DNA from: Anthoceros angustus
Lineage: Eukaryota > Streptophyta > Anthocerotopsida > Anthocerotales > Anthocerotaceae
Assembly (NCBI GenBank): GCA_010909165.1
Contig: MU008165.1
Location: 1,488,001 to 1,552,000 of the forward strand
Reading direction: 5' to 3'
DNA length: 64,000 bases
The position numbers and the translations under genes were made by a program. Positions 55,558 through 64,000 of the stretch are shown piece by piece. Every line of letters begins with the position of its first letter. Positions within the stretch are counted from its first letter, which is position 1. The notes below the pieces were generated by a model. The model ran no database searches, had not been told where the DNA came from, and was given only the letters and a program-made list of their open reading frames with translations.

Positions 55558-55904
55558 GCCGCCAAAACCACAGCATCCCAACCTCAAGCTCCGGCCATGG
55601 CCGTCGCCCACAGCCAGCTCTGGTCAAGCTAACTGCAGGGGGTGGTTGTGTAGTTAACTTGAAGTGCCGCCATCATTTTGAACTTTGAGAAAAAGAGAGC
55701 GGGAAGCTCAATTTATCTCCCTCTTCCGCCTCCAGCCAAATTTCTGCACCAACACGGGCTCCAGGACAGAAGCACCTTCCCATGTAAGTGCTTGGGTTTT
55801 CTTTGGCACTGTCCGCGTCCCTCATGGGACATCCTCTCCATCCTTCCTCTCGGATCCTGGGTTGGTGAAATTGCGGCCCCTGGCTGCCATCTAATGCCTG
55901 TCGG
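55558..55904. promoter_or_regulatory. Bidirectional CTC1/FAS1 promoter with E2F-like site
   Basis: The two start codons are 347 bp apart on opposite strands, so the region must serve both genes. GCGGGAA at 55699-55705 is the reverse complement of TTCCCGC and fits the plant E2F consensus TTSSCGS. Known plant E2F targets include S-phase genes such as FAS1. Activity of this particular site is inference. Confidence 0.6.
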
Positions 55905-58323
55905 ATGGAAGCGGTAGGGATGGCCACGCCTGGGAGCGATTCCCATTCCACCTTGCTCAAGCACAGAATGGAGAAGCCGGGTGATGAGTCCTCACCTCAG
56001 GAAGAGCAAGCTTCTGCGACGAAACTGGAGGCTTCGGCGCTGCTGAGATCCAAGAGGAGGCCCAAGAGGAAGCGCTCCCTGTTCGCCGTGCCTCTGGACG
56101 AGGCCGCCAAAGCCGGCCTGGTGGAGCAGTACAGGAAGGAGATGGCGGACCTGGTGAGGTTCTACAAGGAGGAAGAAGGGGTGAAGCTTCCGGGAGGGAG
56201 CGGCAGGAGACCAGGACAGGGCAGGGGCGAGGCGGGGAGATTGCGGTCTTGGTGGAGGAGAGTGTGTTGCCCTTCTCGGCTCTGGTGCAGCAAATCTGGG
56301 AGAAGCTCGGGGCGGGGTGACGCTGGCGGCTGTGAGGAGTAGCGTGCTGAGCATCGGGGAGAGGGTGAACTTCGGGCTGACGAGGGAGGACGCAGATGTG
56401 CTGGAGGACGCGTCGGAGGACTGTCTGTGGAGGTGGGAGGTGCGGGACGTGAAGTTGCTGCCGGCTGCGGCGAGGGGGGAGGTGGCGGACAGGAGGAAAA
56501 GGAGGAGGAAGATTTCCGAACGGCTTGTGGCCCTGGCGGCTGCGGTTGGGGCGCTCACGGCGGAGGAGACGGATCCGGCCTGGGTGAGCAAGACGAAGGA
56601 GGCGCTGGCCAAGGCGGATGATGAGGCGGCGATAAGGACCGCGGCTGTGGAGTGGAAGCAGAGGAGGGATGTGAGGAAGCAGGCCGTGGCGGAGGAGAAG
56701 GGGAGTAAGGAGGCTGAGAAGGCCAAGATGCGGGAGAGGAAGGAGATGGAGAAGGCGGACAAGGTGGCTGCGAAGGAGGTGAAGAGAATGGAGAGGGAGA
56801 AACTGGAGCAGAAGCAGAAGCTGGCGTTGCAGCGGCAGGCCGGGATCATGGGGAAGTTCCTGAAATTGAACAAGGAGAATGTCAAGCCTGAGGTGACGGA
56901 GTCGGCAGTGAATTCGACTTCCCCGCAGAGCAATAACAAACACATTGCAACTGAGGAAGAGCAGCAGGAGCAGGCATCGCAGGGGTGTGGGGCAGTATCA
57001 AGTCATGTGGAGATCATGGACAGGCAGATTGTGGATAATGGGGATCTGGATGTGGAGAATCTTTGGAAAAGTCATGTCTCGGCGTGGCACTCTCTTCCAC
57101 GCCGGGGGTTTGGGGAGAGGTGGGGGCTGCGTCGGAATCCCAAGGTGTCTCTCTTCAGGGAGCTGAGATTGCTTGGCAGTGGGGAAGGGCAGGGGAAGAG
57201 TAGTAGTGTGAGTCGGAAGAGGGATCGAGGCGAGTTTGAAGGCGGGGATTATGGGAACCAGGGCAAGGGTGAAGGTGAGAGTGGGGAGACTGACTGTGTG
57301 GAGGCGAGTAATGAGCCTGGGCTGGAGGATGGTTTGAGGCCCGGCGGTCTGAGAAAGTGCCAGAGGAAGAGGAGAAAGCTGCTGCAATTCGACAAGAGTC
57401 ACAGGCCGGCATACTACGGGTCGTTGTCTAAGAAGAGCGACGCTGTGAGTGCCCGTCGGCCGCTGAAGAAAGACTCCTTGCTGGACTACGAGGTGGAGAG
57501 CGATGAGGAGTGGGAGGAGGAGGATCCCGGGGAGAGTCTATCGGACTGCGAGAAGGACGAGGAGGATGACAAAGGTGAGGCGGAGGAGGAAGATGAGAGC
57601 TCGGACGGGTTCATGGTGCCGGATGGATACCTGTCTGAAAGTGAGGGAGTGCACCTGGAGGACATTGATTCTGATGACGGTGAGGAGACATCTTCCGCAC
57701 GTCCCAAGTCCGCTTCCGGGCTTCAACCTAACCTCAGCTCATCTTCCGACGAGTTCAACATCCATACATTCGAGAGGCTACAGAAGGTTCTGGACAATGC
57801 AACGGATCATGCAGCCAGATCCAACCGCCCGCTGCTCATCAGCATGCTAAGGAGGGAGCAGGGTACGGGCTCGGAGCCTGGTGGGGCACCTGCGGATCTC
57901 ACCAAGACGCAGCGCATGTGTCTTCAAGCTTTGAGGTGTCTCACCATATCACCAAAGGTACTGGTCGAGCCTCCAGAGGACCTGCTAGCCATCGCCAGCG
58001 TTCCACACATCGGTGCCAAACGAGGACGGAAGAAGCGAATTTTCGCTTGGTCGGACAGCGCCAATAAGGAATTTGTGCAGCTTCTCATGTCGTCCTCAGA
58101 CCAAGGTATGAAGAAGACCAAGGAGCTGCTCGTAGAGAAGTTCCCGCAGGCTCCCAAAGGCTTTCTGCATGCGAAGATCCATGAAGTGGCAGAGTACGTA
58201 GACAGCAAGTGGCAGCTCAAATCTGAAGTTCTGGAGCAACAGGGGCTCGCTATCCTGGATCCAACTAGTACTGCGATGCCTGTCAGCAAACCTCCTATTT
58301 CTTCCTGTAGGACTCCCTGCTAG
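55905..58323 (+). CDS. FAS1: Chromatin assembly factor 1 large subunit FAS1
   Basis: CAF-1 p150 homologue that deposits H3-H4 behind replication forks through PCNA. ATG at 55905. Exon 1 is 55905-56180, then a 59-nt GT-AG intron (56181-56239), then coding to the TAG at 58323. From 56240 the frame reads IAVLVEESVLPFSALVQQIW, but at 56312-56317 (GGGGCGGGGTGACG) one base is missing to reach VTLAAVRSSVLSIGERV. So there is a one-base frameshift, real or an assembly error in a G-run. Downstream are DADVLEDASEDCLWRWEVRD, the Lys/Glu/Arg-rich KER coiled region (about 56.6-56.85 kb), the hallmark KLLQFDKSHRPAYYGS with the acidic ED domain YEVESDEEWEEEDPGESLSD and FMVPDGYLSESEGV, and a C-terminal winged-helix-like part. 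The whole is about 785 aa, normal for FAS1. Confidence 0.92.
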
Positions 58324-58533
58324 TCATGAGCTTCAACACGTACGTAGTTTCCTCCTCATCAGACATTTCTTCCTTCTCGGTGGAACCATGCTGTTCCTCG
58401 CACAAGGCCCCTCCGTGCATTGTCTCCATTAATGTATCTGGACCTCAACATTTTATAACAATCACGCACGGATAACACTTTGTCTCTGTGCAACGACTGC
58501 CGTTCGGTGCTTGAAAGCTGCGACATTGCGCAG
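58324..58533. other. Convergent 3' spacer
   Basis: 210 bp between the FAS1 stop and the stop of the opposing small gene; shared 3' UTR space. Confidence 0.6.
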
Positions 58534-59006
58534 CTAAGGATCGAATGCCTCCGGAGGAGGAGGTAGGAGAGTCACTCCTCTCGTGTCCAGCAATTGAATC
58601 AACACAAGGTAAGCCACACCGAGCGCGACCGCAATGGCGCCGGTGACGATGGCCGTGGTTTGCCCCTTCTCCGTCTCCGCCCGCCGCTGTGCCTTCCTGT
58701 CAACAGCTGCTGGCTTCTGCTCAACAGGCGGCGACGCAACAGGCCCGGAGACCGTGCCATCTATCTCGCCTTTCTCCTCATCCTGCACCGCGCACAGCCG
58801 CGTCCGGCTTAGCCTCGTCTCCACTCTCTCCAGTCGTGCTGGGAGCCTGCAGCCATAGTCAGTATTCAGCGCCTCAAGGTCTCAGCTTCTGCGCTTTCCA
58901 CAAAAAAGCAGACACAGCAGCGCAAAACAAACCTAAATGCTCGGACAGGGAGAACCGCGCGCGACGATGGCAGGCATTGCAGGGTGAAGGTCGTCTGGGC
59001 CGCCAT
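58534..59006 (-). CDS. Small plastid-targeted single-span membrane protein
   Basis: Two exons, 59006-58933 and 58846-58534 (128 aa). The N-terminus MAAQTTFTLQCLPSSRAVLPVRAFR is Ser/Arg-rich without acids, a likely chloroplast transit peptide. A charged linker ends DRKAQRRAETEKGQTTAI. One membrane span follows (IVTGAIAVALGVAYLVLIQL), then a short tail ending LLPPPPEAFDP. This layout recalls conserved plant chloroplast membrane proteins of unknown function; I cannot name the family. The gene is divergent from CRIPT (400 bp between starts) and convergent with FAS1. Confidence 0.82.
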
Positions 59007-59405
59007 CGCCACTAGACCTTGAAGAACAAGCGTTTGGTTGGCCACCTGTTTTTTCAGTTTCCGGAATCTGTTTCACGATAAAGAAGGTGGCGTCTTCCTA
59101 TATATAATTAGGTACCTGATTAATAGATTATTCTTCTACATAGGTATTACCTCAATCGGTTGTGATCCTGATAAGTTGTCCGTGTGAATGCGTGCAAGCT
59201 GGGACCTTTCCGTTGGCTTTCAGCCTGGCCTGCTCCCGGAAGAGAGAATTCGAGAGGATAATCCGGAGGCCCGTGAAAGAGCTGCGCGCGGGATGGTCGT
59301 TGTAGCTTGAATCGGAGTCCGACCACGGTGGAGGGTTTTGAACGATTTGTTTTCTTTCCGCAGCCTCGGCGAGGAAAGCTGAGCTGAGCGGAGAGACCGC
59401 CGGAG

Positions 59406-59925
59406 ATGGTGTGCGAGAAGTGTTGAGTTCTTGGACCTTGTGACTCTCTCATTCGTTTGTGTTTTGTTCGCAATTGATGTGTGGTATGTCGGTGCAATGG
59501 ATTTGCGTGCATGAGCTGAGGTTATGGGGAGGTATTGATATGCTCGTTTGTGGAAGCAGGTCAGAAGAAGCTAGGGAAGGTCATTGTTCCTGACAAGTGG
59601 AAGGATGGCGCGAGTAACACCACAGAAAGCGGTGGGAGGAAGTTGAACGAGAATAAGCTGCTGAGTAAGAAAAACAGGTAAGGAATCTGAGCAAGCACAG
59701 GTCCTGTGGTGGATTGGGGAGGTTTGAGGTTTTTTGAGGGTGGTTGACGAGGGTTTGCGTGATGTCAGATGGACGCCTTACGGGACTTCGAAGTGCTGCA
59801 TCTGCAAGCAGCAGCTCCACCAAGATGCCAAGTATTGTCAATCTTGTGCCTATAAGAAGGGAGTTTGTGCGATGTGCGGGAAGCAGGTTCTTGATGTGAG
59901 CAGTTACAAGCAGAGCAATGTGTAA
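59406..59925 (+). CDS. CRIPT: CRIPT zinc-ribbon protein
   Basis: Highly conserved small zinc protein (cysteine-rich PDZ-binding protein), linked to the minor spliceosome in animals and fungi. Three exons: 59406-59421 (16 nt), 59560-59677, 59769-59925 (96 aa, exactly in frame). It reads MVCEKCQKKLGKVIVPDKWK and NENKLLSKKNRWTPYGTSKC, then CxxC pairs CCICKQQLHQDAKYCQSC and CAMCGKQVLD, ending YKQSNV. It has the family length and all Cys pairs. The tiny first exon ends after one base of the Cys6 codon. Confidence 0.95.
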
Positions 59926-60167
59926 GCTTGAAGTGCAAGCTCACTGTATCATAGTTGGAGTGGTGGGACTGACGACAGTCGCTGCGCTTGCCACCAAGGC
60001 GCCTGCCTCCTTGCCAAGGAGGTTCAAGCGGCCTTTCACTAGGTATCTGCAGGGCAGAAGTGGTCAAGCTCGTGCAACAATCGCACGCTGCAGCTTTGTT
60101 GACCGCTATTGAAACCTATTGCTTCCAAAGGGTAGCTACTCCACAAAGAGCACTGGGACTAGGGAGT
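59926..60167. other. Convergent 3' spacer
   Basis: 242 bp between the CRIPT stop and the CCDC146-like stop on the other strand. No further feature. Confidence 0.6.
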
Positions 60168-63100
60168 CTAGATGACGACAGCCTTGGGTTCAGGTCGACG
60201 AATATGTCGCATTGTGCTGCCCCGTTCTGAGGGTTTGAAAGGTGAACGGCCTCCAAATGGTTTTGGTAATCCAAATGGCTCTTCCGCTATGTAAGCATTT
60301 GGCCTTTGCTCTGCTGTGGTGAATCTGCACATGTAGTGATGTCTACTGGTTAGGATCCCTGGTCTGTTTCGAATTTGTGTATTGCAACCGAAATTTGTTG
60401 TAAGAAACAAAACAGCACATGACGTACATGTCCCTCTTGGGTTGTTGATCATCTTCCGTTTTTCCATCTCTCGATTGCAGGATGCGGATCTCCATTCGTT
60501 CCCATTCCCGTGCTGCATCCTCAGTTGGAGCCTGTATGCACAGAGATCTCAGCTGGCATCACAGACATGGTACAAGCACGGGAAGGCTGCCTGCTCCTGC
60601 TGCCAAACTCACCTCCCCGGCTCCGACTCTTTGCCAAGCATCTTCCACAAAAGCAGCCAACGAGTCTTTTTCCTTCTTCAGGCTCATTGCGGTGGCCTGA
60701 AATGAAGGTGCCAGTCAGCATGAAGGATTCTTTGTGCATTTCCAGTCCCCACAGATTTTTGCCTGTAGAGTCCCATACCTGATAGAGTGAAAGTTCTGAA
60801 ACAGTAGCCATCATGCACTTTGTGATTGTACGCACACGATTGTGGTAGTCATTAACTTGTTGCCCTATATGTAGATTACTGATTCTCCCCTCAGCCGCTT
60901 GCTTCCAGAGCTCTTCTGTCAAATCCGTTACCTGTAGCATCACATCCAGCACATTACATCAAACCTGTTACATGCCACTTCAGTATGTATCCAAGACGAC
61001 TGTAAGAGTCCAAACCTCTTCAAGGATCAAGTCCTTCTCGTAAGTCTGATCCAATCTTGTAGAGATGCGCTCTTCAATGCTGACCAACTTGGCTCCGAGC
61101 TCCAGGTCACTTGGGTCCGTTCCTTTTAGCATCCTCCATCGAGCGGTATTTTCCGGCTTTTCTACCAGCTCTGACAGACGCTCAGCTTCAATGACCACTC
61201 GACTCATCTGCACCACAACCCACCGGTAAAGCCTCTCTTCCAACACTTCCTGTGCTGCTCACAAGGAATCCGGAATCGAGAAATCCGAGCTACCTCATCT
61301 TTGTGCTTTGCCACAACTCCCTTCAGGTGGCGAATTTCTGGAGCAAACTTGTGGCACACTTGGACTGACACTGCAAGTTGCTTTATCTCTAACCGCAGAA
61401 AGCCTATCTCGTCATTGCGTGCTAATAATTCGATTTCTGACTGCTTCATCAGTTTGGTCTGCATTCGGATAACATCTCATGTCTGCGTGCTGGGTTTCAC
61501 AGGCTAGAGAAACACATGATTCTGAAAGCACATTACCCACCTGCACGTTTAATTTCTCGTACAGAATACAGAGTTCATCATTCCTGTCGATGAGTGAAAT
61601 TCCAGTGTAATTGCGTCGGGTTACAACAAACTCATACTCTTTAAGGAGCCGTGACATGCCCCAATCCGATCCTTTGATAAAGGCCTGAAGTTTCTTCACA
61701 GACAGCTCAAGATCATCGTGTGTTTCCTGCAAAAGTCACCATGCTGTGAGGCAATTGTTTCTCTTTCAAGTCACCCTGCTGCTGGCTGTCTTCGATAATG
61801 CCCAAACCTTTTTGTCTCTGAGAGCCAGAGTAGCTTTGGTCAGTTCTGATTGCAGCTGTGTCCGGCCTCTTATACTGCTCTCATAGTCCATACGCATTCG
61901 AGTAAGAACCTTGCTTTTATAGACCACCTCATTCTGTAGCATATCCACTTCTGCATCCATCATCTTCACTTTGTCCTTCATCTCCACCACTGTAAGTGAG
62001 CTAACCTGCGTATCAATCGACATAGGAATCGTTCATAATTATCTTCGGTGGTTGCCTTCAAAATTATTTGATAAAGCTGGCAGAGTATGCTTACTTGAGA
62101 AAGCTGTTTGAATCTATTTCGTTGGCTTTTGATGAGGCGGAAGAGGGTGTCAAATTGCTTTGATCGTTTGGCAATTTCGTCTCCTCTTTTGCGCAGAAAT
62201 GTGGTAAATATGTCGTGTGCGCGAACTTTTTCCAGGGCTTCTTTCCACATATTCGTCTATGATGCTCAATTTGTTACAAATTTATAATGTTTTATAATAA
62301 TGTAATATAAGATATATTACTGTAGAGAAATTAATACCTTCAAACAAACTTGTCGATTCATTCTTTGACATATTTTGACCATTTCTACGATTTGTTGTTC
62401 TCTTGCTCGTTGTAAATCGGCTGATTCCGCAATATCTAACTCAAGCCTAAGTATCTGCACAAAGTTATGATGGAGTTTTTACGATCTTTTGGGGGTTTTA
62501 TCATTTGTTTATGCTGGATGAAAGTACTAAAACTGGCATGAACGACAAGTATTAAAGCTATGCAAAGTTATGTTAGAGTATGATCTCTTGTGTTTTTTAT
62601 CATGTGTGGGATGAAAGTACTAAAACTCGCATGAGCAACAAGTATTAAAGCTGTGCAAAGTTATGTTAGAGTATTTATGATCTTTTGAGTTTTTCATCAT
62701 GTGATTATACTAAATGAAAGTATTAAACTGTCATGAGGATGTATGAAAGCTAGTATTAGAAACATACCAATCCATGTCCTTCATGTACTTTCTGAGTTAG
62801 CTCTTTTCCCCATTTTTCCACCACAAGAAAATTGTGCATATGAGAATCAATTTCTTTCCTCAAGTCATTTGCTATTTGAGTCGCCTTAGTTTTTTTAGTT
62901 GTAACCACTAATAGCTTCCAAAAGAACATAGAACAAAGTAAGATTATTTATTTATAGCATACTTATAGTAAACCTTAAATTAACAATTATTACTAATTTA
63001 TTTTTTAACAACTAATATTTTCAATAATTATATTTTTTTAGAGAAATAAAATTTATATTATTATTATTATTATCATACAAAAGTAAAATTTCTATAGCAC

Positions 63101-64000
63101 ATAAGATAAACTAACCTCATGTTGAAGGGACTCTCGTTCATTCAAAAGGCATGGTATATGTCCTTGAATTTGTTTTACAAGCACATCATCATTCTTTAGT
63201 CTACGAAGGACCTTATCTTTCTCCTTCACATGTTGAGCTAAATTATCTTGTTCTAATTTCAAATCTGTTAAGACAGCCTTCAACTGCATCTCTAAGTTTA
63301 CCTATCCTCCATTTAACAAGGAACTTACTTCAATTTCCCATGAATAATATGTACATCTCAAACCATCCGTACAAAAAAATCAAAAAGGACACCTTATCTG
63401 CAATATATTGATCTGCTTCAATTGTTGCCATTTCTTGATCTCTTTGTAGTTCCTCAATTGCTCGCTCCTTTGACACTTCAACGTTTCAGATGCAATATAT
63501 CAAGACAAGTTTTACAACTTTTGACTTAACTTCTCATATTTTAAAGAATAAAAACTCATAATTTTTAATCTCATGAGTTCTCTTGTTAAAGAACAAAATG
63601 AAAGGAAATCAATACCAATCAAAATAAAGCTTTATCTACCTTTTGTTCAATGAGCAAGAACGACCTATCCACATACATAGAACCCCTCTCGTACTCTCCA
63701 GTTAATTCCTCAATACTCTTGTTTACGCTGACTATCTCATGGTCAAGCTCATCAAGCTGTAAACATGCCCAAAGTAAATGGGTATGCGTATATTTATTAT
63801 CAAATACAATTGTGATATGGTGAATATTACTCATCCATATTGGATTCCAAATACTTCCAGAAGTTTATGAGAATTAATCTTCCATATACCTTGCCCACAT
63901 GACGAGCATCAGATAAACGAAGATTGGACAATGCATTGATTAAAATATCTGCCTACAAGTCCGAAAAAAAACCAAGTTATTAGAAGCATTGCAAGCATAT
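60168..64000 (-). CDS. Ciliary coiled-coil protein CCDC146/MBO2-like, 3' part
   Basis: Homologue of Chlamydomonas MBO2 and animal CCDC146, coiled-coil proteins of the flagellar/centriolar apparatus. The 5' end lies beyond the window. Exons seen (minus): 63952-63890, 63756-63640, 63475-63393, 63291-63116, 62914-62768, 62454-62338, 62256-62095, 62005-61808, 61726-61541, 61458-61294, 61207-61016, 60931-60779, 60696-60613, 60531-60428, 60324-60168. Almost all are heptad-rich. Family marks: EKPENTARWRMLKGTDPSDL then YEKDLILEE; VTDLTEELWKQAAEG to MMATVSELSLYQATAM; and the C-terminus TTAEQRPNAYIAEE, LPKPFGGRSPFKPSE, GSTMRHIRRPEP. Introns and exons beyond 62.3 kb become strongly AT-rich. The two most upstream exons and the 60428 donor are tentative. 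Confidence 0.82.

Noticed and set aside
59147-59512. A 121-codon minus frame over the CRIPT promoter
   Set aside because: No motif and no conserved sequence. It overlaps CRIPT exon 1 antisense and lies in the divergent promoter.

Overview
The window is nuclear DNA of a streptophyte plant. Evidence: spliced genes with GT-AG introns of mostly 46-140 nt, plant-specific families (patellin, plant kinesin-1 KIN-1, FAS1, plant-type CTC1, VIR3-type chloroplast protease-like protein), plastid or mitochondrial leader peptides, a tRNA-Gln, CCCTAAA-type telomeric motifs, and Ty1/copia, PIF/Harbinger, CACTA-like and LINE-type debris. A ciliary coiled-coil gene of the CCDC146/MBO2 type at the right end implies motile sperm. 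That excludes most seed plants and fits a bryophyte, lycophyte, fern or charophyte; the very short introns recall Selaginella-like lycophytes. The species cannot be fixed from sequence alone. All gene models were spliced by hand, and the models reported as complete close in frame exactly, except FAS1, which needs one frameshift.

Layout. 1-1117 (-): 5' part of a patellin gene, followed by repeat-rich intergenic DNA to about 7.1 kb. 7.18-10.69 kb (+): KIN-1 in 18 exons. 10.73-12.21 kb (-): a DOT1-type methyltransferase, convergent with KIN-1 at a 43-bp gap. 13.39-15.40 kb (+): a secreted parallel beta-helix protein. 16.1-30.4 kb: a repeat island with an OTU-protease ORF, LINE remnant, minisatellite, degraded telomeric repeats, copia pol remnant, gag-like element and PIF/Harbinger remnant. 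30.43-31.64 kb (+): a securin-like protein with two destruction boxes. 32.06-33.92 kb (+): a VIR3/FtsH-like chloroplast membrane protein. 34.0-38.1 kb: nested inverted-repeat elements. 38.1-41.7 kb: unassigned repeats. 41.74-42.28 kb (-): TIM14/PAM18. 42.63-42.70 kb (-): tRNA-Gln(UUG). 43.3-45.8 kb: a CACTA-like element with subterminal repeats. 47.1-47.6 kb: a tRNase Z pseudogene. 47.7-48.8 kb: a dispersed repeat plus a LINE relic. 49.52-52.12 kb (-): tRNase Z. 52.33-55.56 kb (-): CTC1. 55.91-58.32 kb (+): FAS1, head-to-head with CTC1. 58.53-59.01 kb (-): a small plastid membrane protein. 59.41-59.93 kb (+): CRIPT. 60.17 to beyond 64 kb (-): CCDC146/MBO2.

How the genes relate. The right third is a compact cluster of housekeeping and S-phase genes: tRNA 3' processing, telomere capping and replication (CTC1), and replication-coupled nucleosome assembly (FAS1). 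CTC1 and FAS1 share a promoter of about 350 bp that holds an E2F-like site. KIN-1, the securin-like protein, CTC1 and FAS1 all belong to cell-division or chromosome biology, but they are interspersed with unrelated genes, so I read only the CTC1-FAS1 pair as a meaningful arrangement. I found no prokaryotic-style defence system or CRISPR array.
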